From Streptomyces echinoruber (GTDB lineage Bacteria; Actinomycetota; Actinomycetes; Streptomycetales; Streptomycetaceae): DNA of 64,000 nucleotides. The notes under the pieces were generated by a model. It was given only the letters and a program-made list of their open reading frames with translations. It was not told the DNA's origin and made no database searches. A program made the translations under genes and the position numbers. The stretch covers positions 62,001-126,000 of the forward strand of contig NZ_BMWH01000020.1 of assembly GCF_014651135.1 (NCBI RefSeq), written 5' to 3'. Each line of letters starts with the position of its first letter. Position 1 is the first letter of the stretch. This document shows positions 31,749 through 40,490 of this stretch, one piece after another.

Positions 31749-32225
31749 ATGCAAGCCAGAACCGCGCTCACCGCCATCGCCATCCTCGCCGCCACCCTCA
31801 GCGCCTGCGGCAGCAGTGACAGCGACTCGAAGAGTGTGCCGACGAAGGCCGCCACGACGGAAGCCACGGAAGCGCCGGTCCCATCCTCCGCAGCGCCGGA
31901 AACTACCGCACCCGCAGAAGAGGCCCCAAAGCTCAGTCCCACGACGGAGAAGCCTGACAAGTACGAGCAGACCTGGAAGAGGCCGTACTCGAACACGACG
32001 TGCGGCGACTTCCTCAGCGGCATGAACGGCCACGAGCGGTGGGTGACTGCCGCCGACATGCTCAGCGCAGCACGCAGGAGCGACGGCGGATCCGGCCTGC
32101 CCGCCGACTCGGAGATCACCCGGTTCCAGAAGGACATGAGCGCAGCCTGCGAGGGAAGCGCAGACGCGAAGGTCACCGAAATCGGCGCGGCCTTGTACTT
32201 GATGGATCCGACGTACAAGCCCTGA
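31749..32225 (+). CDS. lipoprotein
   Basis: 158 residues, ATG with TGGGGGGA upstream. Signal peptide and lipobox LSAC. A Thr/Pro/Ala-rich linker leads to a compact C-terminal domain with YSNTTCGDFLSGMNGHERW, which resembles small Streptomyces exported proteins with one disulfide. It is anchored outside the membrane. Cargo. Confidence 0.74.
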   Translation: MQARTALTAIAILAATLSACGSSDSDSKSVPTKAATTEATEAPVPSSAAPETTAPAEEAPKLSPTTEKPDKYEQTWKRPYSNTTCGDFLSGMNGHERWVTAADMLSAARRSDGGSGLPADSEITRFQKDMSAACEGSADAKVTEIGAALYLMDPTYKP

Positions 32226-32535
32226 TCAATCCAGCTCACCGTCGCTCACCGCCGTAGCCGGACGCGGCAAAGGTCTCTCGGGGCCCGTGTAGGAACTTCC
32301 GGCCGCCGGCGGCCGGGACGACCGGCGGCAGGGCGCGTACGCCGCTCCTTCGGGACAACAAGGCTCTCCGGGCCCGCGTAGACGCCCCTCCTTCGCGAGG
32401 GGCGTCCTGCTGAGACCGCCCGCGTGCCGCCTCGTCCGCTGCTGGGTTCGAACGCCGCGTCACCGCGCTACGCCTAGACCGTCACGTCTCCGCAACAGGC
32501 CCACCGGCAGGCCGAGCCTGGGCCACGATGCCCCG
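32226..32535. other. intergenic region with hairpins
   Basis: 310 bases containing a short palindrome near 32304 and a terminator at 32381-32406. No gene is supported. Confidence 0.4.
32381..32406 (+). terminator. 10-bp hairpin terminator
   Basis: GACGCCCCTC at 32381-32390 pairs perfectly with 32397-32406 around a 6-base loop. It could terminate transcription from the lipoprotein gene. Confidence 0.65.
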
Positions 32536-32551
32536 GTGAACCTCGATCTCA

Positions 32552-33136
32552 ATGCGCTCGTCGCGCCCATCGTCGGCCGTGCCGCTCGGTGCATGGCTCA
32601 ACGCCCGCACCACAGCCAGCGCCGAAGCCAAGGCCGAACGCGACAACCTGGGCGCCCAGTTCGACGCCATGCTCCTCGCCGTCACCCAGCTGCGCGCCGC
32701 CGTCGACGAAGACCGCATCCTCTGGAGCAACTGGCGCGAGAAGCTCAGCGCCATAGCCCTCGCGGCCATGTCCGGCGCCGGCCTCGCCGCGTTCATCCGA
32801 GGATCGGACCACCGGCAGATCGCAGCCGCCATGGGCGGAGCCAGCTGGTTCCTCACGCAGGAACGAGCGCAGCAGAAGACGGCGTCCTCCAGCATTACTC
32901 CGAAGATCGCCGCCGTTGCCCAAGCAGCCGCGCCCCTGCTGCGCCATTCCGACCGCGACGTGCAGGACGCGACGAAGCAGCTCATGACCGCCGCCTTCCG
33001 CTACCACGAGGCAGGCCCTGCCGAGCTGGACACGGCGATGGACGCCTTCGGAACCGCCCTGCGCGCCGCCATGCAGCACCCGGCACAACCGAGGAGGGCG
33101 GCCCGCGCACGACGTACGACGCCGGGCGAACAGTGA
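32552..33136 (+). CDS. membrane-associated hypothetical protein with apparent 5' frameshift
   Basis: 194 residues in this frame. The natural N-terminus appears to be in another frame from GTG 32536 (MNLDLNALVAPIV), after which the text continues here as SAVPLGAWLNARTTASAEAK. So a shift near 32574 seems to break the gene. The rest has a coiled stretch, a hydrophobic region (KLSAIALAAMSGAGLAAFI) and helical segments found in Streptomyces mobile elements. ATG 32552 may be a rescue start. Confidence 0.55.
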   Translation: MRSSRPSSAVPLGAWLNARTTASAEAKAERDNLGAQFDAMLLAVTQLRAAVDEDRILWSNWREKLSAIALAAMSGAGLAAFIRGSDHRQIAAAMGGASWFLTQERAQQKTASSSITPKIAAVAQAAAPLLRHSDRDVQDATKQLMTAAFRYHEAGPAELDTAMDAFGTALRAAMQHPAQPRRAARARRTTPGEQ

Positions 33137-33200
33137 ACTACCAGCCCGAACGGGAATGGCAGATCGGCTGGTAGCACTGGCGGCTGGGCACACTGGTCAC

Positions 33201-33440
33201 GTGATCACCGCACGCACCGGACGTGACGGCCGGCCCCTCGTCACCACTACCCAGGCCGCCTACAGCCTCGGCATGGAGCCCAAGCAGTTCCGCGACTGGG
33301 CGCGCCGCCGCTGCATCACCCCGGCCGGCTCCCGACCGAACCCCAGCCGCGGCCAGGCCCTCGCCCTGTGGGACCTCGCCGACATCGCCGATGCCGTACG
33401 CCGCCAGAAGACCAAGCAGCCCGTCTGCCAAGGCACCTGA
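33201..33440 (+). CDS. small MerR-like HTH protein, possible excisionase
   Basis: 79 residues from GTG; ATG 33156 is in frame but poorly placed. VTTTQAAYSLGMEPKQFRDW is a winged HTH start, and ALWDLADIADAVRRQ is typical of MerR/excisionase-type proteins. No integrase lies nearby, so the excisionase role is only a suggestion. Confidence 0.6.
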   Translation: MITARTGRDGRPLVTTTQAAYSLGMEPKQFRDWARRRCITPAGSRPNPSRGQALALWDLADIADAVRRQKTKQPVCQGT

Positions 33441-33452
33441 CCAGGCGTGTAC

Positions 33453-33481
33453 TTGACAGAAGATCGCCCCGCGCTCATTCT
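33453..33481 (+). promoter_or_regulatory. promoter with consensus -35
   Basis: TTGACA at 33453-33458 and CATTCT at 33476-33481, spaced 17 bases. It lies about 140 bases before the lipoprotein gene at 33625 and could also make a short RNA ending at the hairpin at 33549-33573. Confidence 0.62.
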
Positions 33482-33548
33482 GTGAGACGGTGGCACCGCT
33501 GTCGGCAAGGTCTCAACCGCCCAACCTGCCACCACAGCACAGCATCCG

Positions 33549-33573
33549 AGCCCGGCCCAAGTGGCCGGGCTTT
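33549..33573 (+). terminator. 9-bp hairpin with T tail
   Basis: AGCCCGGCC (33549-33557) and GGCCGGGCT (33563-33571) pair perfectly around 5 bases and end in TTT. This is the classical intrinsic terminator shape, between a promoter and a gene. Confidence 0.7.
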
Positions 33574-33624
33574 CGCATGCGGGCCAGCCGCACCACAGCC
33601 CACGACATCCACCGCTGAGGAGCC

Positions 33625-33852
33625 ATGCGCCGCACCCTCACCGCCGCCAGCGCCCTGGCGCTGCTGCTCGCCCTGACCGCCTGCACCCACCGCGAGCAGC
33701 CCGCCCCGGCACCCACCACCACACGGCCTACGCCCACGGTGCGCCCCAGCACGCAGCCCACCACGCCTGTACCCACGGCCTCCACCACGGCACCCGCTCC
33801 CAGCCCCACCACGCCGGCACCCGCCACCCCTGCCCCCACCTCCACGGCCTGA
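33625..33852 (+). CDS. short Pro/Thr-rich lipoprotein
   Basis: 75 residues. A signal peptide with lipobox LTAC is followed almost entirely by Pro, Thr and Ala. It looks like an exported, anchored, extended stalk without a catalytic domain. It ends just before the packaging HNH gene. Confidence 0.68.
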   Translation: MRRTLTAASALALLLALTACTHREQPAPAPTTTRPTPTVRPSTQPTTPVPTASTTAPAPSPTTPAPATPAPTSTA

Positions 33853-33869
33853 CCCCACACCCCTCGGCC

Positions 33870-34196
33870 ATGCCCCAGCTCAGCCCGCAGGAGATCGCCC
33901 GCCGCACCAGGCAGGCCCGCAGCGGCCGGCCCTGGCTGCGCCTCCAGGCACAGGTCTACGCCGAGGAGACCCACTGCTGGATCTGCCACCGCTGGGTAGA
34001 CCAGTCCCTGCCCGGCACCACCCACCCCATGGGACGCACCGTGGACCACGTGCATCCGCTCTGGCTCGGTGGTGACCCTCTCGACCGGGCCAACTGCCGG
34101 CTCGCCCACCGAAGGTGCAACACCGCCCGGAACAACCAGCTGCGCGCCGCGCAGCGGCCACGTCCCAGCTTCACCGTCGACACGGCGAGCCTCTAA
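33870..34196 (+). CDS. HNH endonuclease beside the terminase
   Basis: 108 residues. CWICHRW gives a zinc CxxC, GRTVDHVHPLWLGGD carries the first active His, and ANCRLAHRRCN the second. HK97-type phages often place an HNH protein next to the terminase, where it is needed for DNA packaging. This position (end to end with the small subunit) supports that role. ATG start. Confidence 0.84.
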   Translation: MPQLSPQEIARRTRQARSGRPWLRLQAQVYAEETHCWICHRWVDQSLPGTTHPMGRTVDHVHPLWLGGDPLDRANCRLAHRRCNTARNNQLRAAQRPRPSFTVDTASL

Positions 34197-34352
34197 CCTG
34201 CACATATGCCTCTGACCTGCGGAAACGCCCAAGTTGATCAAATGCGGCGTCAAGATCGGCTTTTTTTGATCACGAGGCGGACGACCCCGCGCCCGACTGA
34301 AAAAAATATCCCCCCGCTGAAATCGGCAGGGGGCTTCCCGGGGTGGTGAGCG
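34197..34352. other. AT-rich region before the terminase, candidate cos site
   Basis: 156 bases without a gene, with a T7 run near 34261, an A7 run near 34300, an 8-base inverted pair TGATCAAA/TTTGATCA (34235 and 34265), and a C-rich/G-rich hairpin at 34311-34333. In HK97-type phages the cohesive-end site often lies between HNH and terminase. The assignment is inference. Confidence 0.45.
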
Positions 34353-34736
34353 GTGGCTGAGGGGGTCGAGGAGCCGGCCGGGCTGGGGGAGCGGGGCCGC
34401 CGGATGTGGCGGGAGTCGCTGGCGATCTGGTCTCTGACTCCGGCGCATCTGGTGCTGCTGGAGGAGGCTTGTCGGATCGCTGACCGGCTTGACCTTCTGA
34501 ACTCCATATTGCGCGCGTCCACTGGGGGTGTCAACCCCAATATCGAGCAATTCGGCGATATTTCGGGACTGTTGGCGGAGTCTCGGCAGCAATCCAGTGC
34601 TCTGAAGCTGCTGTTGGCGGAGATTCGCCAAGGTCAGACGGGATCTGGGCCGGCCAAGCCGGAGCCGTCGGGAGGTGTGGGTGTCCACGACCTCACGAAG
34701 CGGATCGCTGAGCGCCGCCGCCAAGCCGAGGGTTGA
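34353..34736 (+). CDS. terminase small subunit
   Basis: 127 residues from GTG. P27-like small subunit layout: GRRMWRESLAIWSLTPAHLVLLEEACRIADRLD helices, then a Ser/Leu-rich centre and a basic end. It recognises phage DNA for packaging. It overlaps the large subunit by 56 bases. Codons such as ATA, ATT and TTC show lower GC than its neighbours. Confidence 0.8.
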   Translation: MAEGVEEPAGLGERGRRMWRESLAIWSLTPAHLVLLEEACRIADRLDLLNSILRASTGGVNPNIEQFGDISGLLAESRQQSSALKLLLAEIRQGQTGSGPAKPEPSGGVGVHDLTKRIAERRRQAEG

Positions 34737-36210
34737 GGTCCACCCCCCGTACGCGTGGTCGTACGGCGAGGAGGCGTGCGATCTCGCCGCGCGCGCCGGC
34801 CTCGTCGCGGATCCGTGGCAGCGGGACGCGGTCACCCTGCTGCTCGCGTGCCGGGAGGACGGCAAGTGGGCGTGCTTCGAGTACGCCGAGCTCGTCGCCC
34901 GCCAGAATGGCAAGGGCGGCATCCTCGAGATCCGCGCGCTCGCCGGGTTCCTGCTCCTGGGCGAGCAGTTGATCCTGTGGTCCGCCCACGAGTACAAGAC
35001 GGCAATGGAGGCGTTCCGGCGCTTCCGGACGCTGCTGCGGCGGCTGGGCAAGCAGGTCGGGAACAACGAGAACCTCATCGAGATCGACGGCGTTCGCATC
35101 AAGATCTCGAACACCAACGGGGAAGAGGGCTTCGAGCGGCTCGACACCGAGGCCCGCATCAAGTTCGTCGCCCGCAGCAAGGGCTCCGGCCGCGGCTTCT
35201 CCGGTGACCTGGTCATCATCGACGAGGCGTTCGCGTACACGCTGCTCCAGCAGGAAGCGCTGATGCCGACGATGCGGGCCCGGCCGAACCCGCAGATCAT
35301 CTACACCTCCAGCCCGCCCCTGGACGGCGAGTCCGGCGACGTGCTGTTCATGCTGCGCGAGCGAGCCGAGGCAGGAGGGGACGACTCGCTCGGCTACCGC
35401 GACTGGGGCGCCGCCGGCGATCTCGACCACCTCGACGAGATCGACCTCGACGACCGGGCGCTGTGGGCCGCGACGAACCCGGCCTGGGGCACCCGGGTCA
35501 CCGAGCAGGCCACGCTGCGGGACCGGCGCGGCATGTCACCGAAGGGCTTCGCCCGGGAGATCCTCGGCATCTGGCCGCGCCGCACGCAGGGCAACGTCGT
35601 CATCGACCCGCGGCTGTGGGCGGCCATGGCCGACGAGCAGTCGCGGCGCACGGCGGAGGGCGGCGTCGGGATCGGCGTCGACGTCTCGCCGCTGCGGGAC
35701 TATGCCGCGGTGTGCGTGTACGGCGTGCGCGACGACGGCCTGGGGCACGCGCAGCTCGCCGACTACCGGCCAGGCACCAAGTGGCTCGTGCCGCGCCTGG
35801 TCGAGCTGCGCGACGCGCTGGAGCCGATCACGGTCGCGATGGGCCGCGGGACCTTCGCGTTCCTGAAGACCGCCCTCGACAAGGAAGGCTTCCAGCTCCC
35901 GGAGGACCCGGAGGGGCCGGCGCCCGGCGACTTGGCGGTGACGAACGCGGTGGACATGGCCGCTGCCGCGGGCCAGATCCTCGAAGCCGTGCGGGAGCAG
36001 GCGTTCCGCTACATCCCGAACCAGCACCTGGACACCGCGGTGGCCGGCGCGAAGACCAAGCAGTCCGGGGACACCGTCGCCTGGACGTCGAACGGCACCG
36101 ACACCGACATCAGCCCGCTCGTCGCCATGACGCTCGCCCGCTGGTCGTACGTGGCTCGCTCGCACCTGCTCGACGGCCGGCAATACGACGTCCTCGACTC
36201 GATCTTCTGA
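34681..36210 (+). CDS. terminase large subunit
   Basis: 509 residues. GTG 34681 is chosen for GGGAGGT 5 bases upstream. The ATPase motifs are visible: ELVARQNGKGG (Walker A type) and GDLVIIDEAF (Walker B), and the nuclease part begins with VGIGVDVSPLRDYAAV, whose acidic residues hold metal ions. It cuts concatemers and drives DNA into the prohead by ATP hydrolysis. It belongs to the HK97-type family. Confidence 0.93.
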   Translation: MSTTSRSGSLSAAAKPRVEVHPPYAWSYGEEACDLAARAGLVADPWQRDAVTLLLACREDGKWACFEYAELVARQNGKGGILEIRALAGFLLLGEQLILWSAHEYKTAMEAFRRFRTLLRRLGKQVGNNENLIEIDGVRIKISNTNGEEGFERLDTEARIKFVARSKGSGRGFSGDLVIIDEAFAYTLLQQEALMPTMRARPNPQIIYTSSPPLDGESGDVLFMLRERAEAGGDDSLGYRDWGAAGDLDHLDEIDLDDRALWAATNPAWGTRVTEQATLRDRRGMSPKGFAREILGIWPRRTQGNVVIDPRLWAAMADEQSRRTAEGGVGIGVDVSPLRDYAAVCVYGVRDDGLGHAQLADYRPGTKWLVPRLVELRDALEPITVAMGRGTFAFLKTALDKEGFQLPEDPEGPAPGDLAVTNAVDMAAAAGQILEAVREQAFRYIPNQHLDTAVAGAKTKQSGDTVAWTSNGTDTDISPLVAMTLARWSYVARSHLLDGRQYDVLDSIF

Positions 36211-36259
36211 CCCGCTGATCGCCCGCAGGGGCAAGCCCGGATGCCTGGAAGGGGGCCGC

Positions 36260-37525
36260 ATGCGCAACCCTTTCCGCCGCTGGGGCTGGACGCGGCGAGG
36301 CGCCGACACACCCGAGCAGCGGCGCATCGGCGTCGGCGACGTCTCCTGGCCCGTCGACGACCTCGCCTCCCCGGCCGCGGTCAGCGTCGAGGGGGCGGTG
36401 CGGCTGGCGCCGGTGTTCGCCGCCGGCCGGCTGCTGTCGCAGTCGGTGGCGTCGACGCCGATCAAGCAGTACCGCAAGGTGGGGGAGACCCGCACCCGGT
36501 TGCCGCTGGCGCCGCTGTTCCAGCGGCCGTCGGCGCAGGGCACGATCGACGACTGGCTCGGCCGGGCGATGCTGTCGCTGGTCTACCGGGGCAACGCGGT
36601 CGGCCTGGTCACCGAGCGGGACTGGCTGGAGTACCCCACCCGGATCGAGTGGCTCAACCCGGCGGATGTGTCCGTGCAGGACACCAACGCGCTCGGCACG
36701 CGGGGCTCGTTCACGGATCCGGTGTGGTCGTACTGCGGGGTGGAGCTGCCCTCCGAGGACGTCGTGCATATCCCGTGGATGACGTACCCGGGCCGGGTGT
36801 GGGGCCTGTCGCCGATGGCCGCGTTCGCGGTGACCGTGTCCACGGGGCTGGCGGCGCAGAAGTTCCTCGACGACTACTTCCGGAGCGGCGGCACCCCGCC
36901 CGGGCGGTTCCGCAACACGCAGCAGACCGTCGACCAGCAGCAGGCGACCGTCATCAAGCGGCGGCTGGTGCAGGCGATCCGCTCCCACGAGCCGATCGTG
37001 TTCGGCAAGGACTGGGAGTACGACCCGATCACGGTGTCGGTGCAGGAGGCCCAGTTCGTCGAGGTGGCCCGGCTCGGCGCCACCCAGATCGCGTCGATCT
37101 ACGGCATCCCGCCGGAGAAGATCGGCGGCGAGACCGGCGGCTCCTACACCTACAGCTCCCCGGAGCAGCGGCAGATCGAGTTCATCCAGGACGCGCTCCT
37201 GCCCTACCTGGTGAAGATCGAGAATCACCTGTCGGCTCTGCTCCCCAGGGGCCAGTACATCAAGTTCAACGCCGACGCGCTGATCCGCGTGGACATCCTC
37301 ACCCGCCACACCGTGTACGAGAAGCAGCGCCTCATCGGCAAGAACAGCCTCGACGAGATCCGCGCCGTCGAGGACGAGGCCCCGCTGCCCGACGGCAAGG
37401 GCGCCGACTACACGCCGCTGCCGATCCAGGCCGGCGCCAACGTCACCGTTCCGCAGGTCCGCGGCCACCGCACCAGCGATCCGGGACTGCACCTCATCAA
37501 AACCCCGAGGGAGAGCCATGGTTGA
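36260..37525 (+). CDS. portal protein (HK97 family)
   Basis: 421 residues from ATG with AAGGGGG upstream. It shows the HK97 portal pattern: VFAAGRLLSQSVASTPIKQY, LSLVYRGNAVGLV, the central QTVDQQQATVIKRRLVQ and EVARLGATQIASIYGIPPEKIG. It forms the ring at one head vertex through which DNA passes. Confidence 0.92.
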   Translation: MRNPFRRWGWTRRGADTPEQRRIGVGDVSWPVDDLASPAAVSVEGAVRLAPVFAAGRLLSQSVASTPIKQYRKVGETRTRLPLAPLFQRPSAQGTIDDWLGRAMLSLVYRGNAVGLVTERDWLEYPTRIEWLNPADVSVQDTNALGTRGSFTDPVWSYCGVELPSEDVVHIPWMTYPGRVWGLSPMAAFAVTVSTGLAAQKFLDDYFRSGGTPPGRFRNTQQTVDQQQATVIKRRLVQAIRSHEPIVFGKDWEYDPITVSVQEAQFVEVARLGATQIASIYGIPPEKIGGETGGSYTYSSPEQRQIEFIQDALLPYLVKIENHLSALLPRGQYIKFNADALIRVDILTRHTVYEKQRLIGKNSLDEIRAVEDEAPLPDGKGADYTPLPIQAGANVTVPQVRGHRTSDPGLHLIKTPRESHG

Positions 37526-38564
37526 CCGGCGACAGCTCCGGGACTCCCCGGAGCGGCGTGCCATCGCCTCCGGGCAGTTCGAACTGTGTGAGTTGGCGGG
37601 CGGGCAGCTGCTGCTGACCGGCTACGCGTCCGTCTTCAACTCCCCGTACGAGGTGTACGGGGGACCACCCGCCGGCTGGACCGAGGTCGTCGACCCGCAC
37701 GCGTTCGACACCACCCTCGCGGCTCGGGCTGACACGCATCTGCTGATCAACCACACCGGCATGCCGCTCGCGCGCACCAAGTCCGGCACGCTGAAGCTGT
37801 CCGCCGACTCGACTGGCCTGCACGTTGAAGCCGGGCTCGACCCGTCCGACCCGGACGTCCAGGCGCTCGTGCCGAAAATGCGCCGCGGCGACATGGATGA
37901 GATGAGTTTCGGGTTCCGGGTGAAGCAGGACGAATGGAACGAGGACTACACCGAGCGCCGTCTCCTAGAGGTCTCCCTGCACAAGGGCGACGTGTCCGTG
38001 GTGAATTTCGGCGCCAACCCGGCTACGTCGGCACAGCTGAACAGCTACTCGGAGGCGTTGGAGCTGCTCGCCGAGCTCGACCCTGATGCGGCCATGGCCG
38101 AGCTGCGCGCCGACGGCGTCGACCTGGAGCGGCTGACCCGGGCCCGCGACAACGTCCTCGCCCTGCACCGGCAGATGCGGCCGGAGCAGAAACGTTCCGG
38201 CAGGCTGAGCCTGGCCGAGGCCCGCGCCATCGAGGACGGCGAGGTCCAGGTGGGGCTGAGCGCGCAGATCCCCGCGCACACCACGGCCGTCACAGACGAC
38301 CCCCTCGACCGGCGCGCGGCCGCCGGCGCCGCCTCGGGCAGCCAGATCGTCCTGCGGTACGTGCACGCCTGGGTCGACCCCGACGGCGACCCCACGGCGG
38401 CCGAGGCGTACCGATTCCCGCACCACGAGCCGCGCATCGGCTCCCCGGCGTCGCTGCCCGCCGTCCGGCACGCGCTGTCGCTGCTGCCGCAGGCCGACAT
38501 GCCCGCCGAGGCGAAGACCGCCGCCGAGCGGCACCTGCGCCGGCACCTCGAAGACGCCGACTGA
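37518..38564 (+). CDS. prohead protease with C-terminal domain
   Basis: 348 residues. The N-terminal 180 residues are an HK97 prohead protease, with the catalytic His in HLLINHTGMPLARTKSG and the Ser in DEMSFGFRVKQDEW. The C-terminal 160 residues have a helical region and a separate domain (GSQIVLRYVHAWVDPDGDP). The protease removes scaffold and trims the capsid protein. Overlaps the portal gene by 8 bases. Confidence 0.9.
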   Translation: MVDRRQLRDSPERRAIASGQFELCELAGGQLLLTGYASVFNSPYEVYGGPPAGWTEVVDPHAFDTTLAARADTHLLINHTGMPLARTKSGTLKLSADSTGLHVEAGLDPSDPDVQALVPKMRRGDMDEMSFGFRVKQDEWNEDYTERRLLEVSLHKGDVSVVNFGANPATSAQLNSYSEALELLAELDPDAAMAELRADGVDLERLTRARDNVLALHRQMRPEQKRSGRLSLAEARAIEDGEVQVGLSAQIPAHTTAVTDDPLDRRAAAGAASGSQIVLRYVHAWVDPDGDPTAAEAYRFPHHEPRIGSPASLPAVRHALSLLPQADMPAEAKTAAERHLRRHLEDAD

Positions 38565-38623
38565 CCCCGGCGCACCCCCTCGAGTTTCCCGCGATCCGGC
38601 ACGGACCGCGGTCGCTGTCGCAC

Positions 38624-38666
38624 GCCTGGCACTGGTGCTCGACGGCTCATTTCGGCCTGGCACTGG
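38624..38666 (+). repeat. 12-base direct repeat before the capsid gene
   Basis: GCCTGGCACTGG occurs at 38624-38635 and 38655-38666 in the 139-base gap before the capsid gene. The role is unknown. Confidence 0.45.
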
Positions 38667-38703
38667 CCGTTGTCATGATCCGTAACGCCAGAAAGGCACG
38701 CTC

Positions 38704-40089
38704 ATGGATGAGCGATTCCGGCGGCTCGTCGCACGCCGCGAGCAGACCGCCCGGGAGCGCGAGGAGATCCTCGCCAAGCGCAAGGCCATCACCGACCTCG
38801 CCGAGGAGGAGGCCCGCGAGGACCTCCTCCCCGAGGAGGACGCCGAGTTCCGCGAGCTGACCGCGCAGATCGCCGCGAAGGACGACGAGCTGCGCCAGCT
38901 CGACGAGCGCATCAAGGAACTGTCCGACGAGGCCGAGCGCAACCGTACGATCACCGAAGGCGCGAAGGCCGTGCAGCGGGCCAAGGCCCGCGTCCAGCAC
39001 GTCAACGAGGCCCGCACCTACGAGCGCGGCAACGGCCGGTCCTACCTGCAGGACCTGGCCCGGGTGCAGCTGAACATGGACGGCGACGGCAGCGCGCGGG
39101 AGCGGCTGCAGCGGCACGCCATGGAGGTCGAGTCCGACCGTGAGTTCCGCGACCTGAACCGCACCGACGGCACCGGCGGCTACTTCGTGCCGCCGCTGTG
39201 GCTCATGGGCCAGTTCGTGGAGCTGGCGCGCGCCGGTCGCGCGTACGCGAACGTCGTTACCTCGCAGCCGCTGCCCCCGGGCACCGACTCGATCAACATC
39301 CCGAAGGTCGCCACCGGTACCGCCACCGCGGTGCAGACCGCGGACAACGCGGCCGTGCAGGAGACTGACCTGTCGGACGACTTCGTGACGGCCCCGGTCC
39401 GCACGATCGCCGGCCAGCAGGACGTCGCGATCCAGCTCCTGGACCAGAGCCCCGTCTCCTTCGACGAGGTCATCTTCCGGGACCTGGTGGCCGACTACGC
39501 CACCAAGGCGGACGTGCAGGTCATCTCCGGCTCCGGCAGCGCCGGGCAGGTCACCGGTGTCCGCAACACGCCGAACATCGTGACCATCTCCGCTTCCACA
39601 GCGACCGTCCAGGCGATCTACTCGAAGATCGCGGACGCGGTGCAGAGGGTGCACACCGGCCGCTTCATGCCGCCAACCGTGATCATCATGCACCCGCGGC
39701 GCTGGGCATGGTTCCTGGCGGCGGTCGACTCGCAGAACCGGCCGCTCGTGGTGCCGGACGCCGGCAACCCGCAGAACGCCATGGCCACCCTCGGCGCGGT
39801 CGCCGCTGAGCAGGTCGTCGGCCAGATGCACGGCCTGCCGGTCGTTACCGACCCGTCGATGCCGACCACGCTCGGCACCGGCACCAACGAGGACGTCATC
39901 CACGTGATCCGCGCCTCGGACTTGCTGCTGTACGAGTCGGGCATCCGCTCCCGTGTCCTGCCCGAGGTCGGCTCCGGCAACCTCACCGTCCGGCTCCAGG
40001 TGTACGGCTACATCGCTTTCACCGCGGGCCGCTACCCCAAGTCGGTCGTCGAGATCGGCGGCGCCGGTCTCGCGGCGCCGTCGTTCTGA
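38704..40089 (+). CDS. major capsid protein (HK97 family)
   Basis: 461 residues. The N-terminal 110 residues form a coiled coil, the scaffold-like delta domain removed on maturation. The HK97 fold follows: LNRTDGTGGYFVPPLWL, VTSQPLPPGTDSINIPK, SFDEVIFRDLVADYATKADVQV and the end SGNLTVRLQVYGYIAF. It is the shell protein. AAAGG lies upstream of the ATG. Confidence 0.93.
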   Translation: MDERFRRLVARREQTAREREEILAKRKAITDLAEEEAREDLLPEEDAEFRELTAQIAAKDDELRQLDERIKELSDEAERNRTITEGAKAVQRAKARVQHVNEARTYERGNGRSYLQDLARVQLNMDGDGSARERLQRHAMEVESDREFRDLNRTDGTGGYFVPPLWLMGQFVELARAGRAYANVVTSQPLPPGTDSINIPKVATGTATAVQTADNAAVQETDLSDDFVTAPVRTIAGQQDVAIQLLDQSPVSFDEVIFRDLVADYATKADVQVISGSGSAGQVTGVRNTPNIVTISASTATVQAIYSKIADAVQRVHTGRFMPPTVIIMHPRRWAWFLAAVDSQNRPLVVPDAGNPQNAMATLGAVAAEQVVGQMHGLPVVTDPSMPTTLGTGTNEDVIHVIRASDLLLYESGIRSRVLPEVGSGNLTVRLQVYGYIAFTAGRYPKSVVEIGGAGLAAPSF

Positions 40090-40092
40090 GCC

Positions 40093-40368
40093 ATGGCCAA
40101 CTACCGTCACGGCACGGTCACCGTCGGGACAACGGCAACGCTGCTCGTCAGCACGTCGTTTCCCGGCGGTGTCCTGGTCCAGAACAACGGAACGGCCCCC
40201 GTCTTCCTCGGGGGCCCCAACGTGACGGCCAACACCGCGGCGACCGGCGGCATCCAAGTCGCCGCCGGCGCCACCATCACGATCCCGACAGTCGGCGGCA
40301 CCACCGCGGACCTGTACGCCGTCATCGCCACCGGCACGGCCAGCGTGGCATGGCTCGCAGCCGAGTAG
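40093..40368 (+). CDS. small capsid-associated protein
   Basis: 91 residues, Gly/Thr/Ala-rich beta type (GTVTVGTTATLLVSTSFPGG). It follows the capsid gene directly. It may be a head decoration or fibre protein; the family is not certain. A shorter copy begins at 40379. Confidence 0.66.
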   Translation: MANYRHGTVTVGTTATLLVSTSFPGGVLVQNNGTAPVFLGGPNVTANTAATGGIQVAAGATITIPTVGGTTADLYAVIATGTASVAWLAAE

Positions 40369-40378
40369 GAGAACCCCC

Positions 40379-40486
40379 TTGCCGAGCTTCGCCCATGGAA
40401 CCGCCACGGTCACGGCGACGCGGACGGTCCTGCTGACGTCCGGCCCGGAGAACGCCGGTGTCCTCTCGTGGATCGCGGTTGTGTGA
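40379..40486 (+). CDS. short paralogue of the capsid-associated protein
   Basis: TTG 40379 has AGGAGA 8 bases upstream. The frame encodes 35 residues starting SFAHGTATVTATRTVLLTS, similar to YRHGTVTVGTTATLLVSTS of the previous gene, then stops at 40484-40486. It is probably a duplicated gene cut short. Confidence 0.5.
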   Translation: MPSFAHGTATVTATRTVLLTSGPENAGVLSWIAVV

Positions 40487-40490
40487 GCCC

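Noticed and set aside
33201..33440. A firm call of excisionase
   Set aside because: The MerR-like HTH fits, but no integrase or attachment site is near. Other HTH proteins share this pattern.
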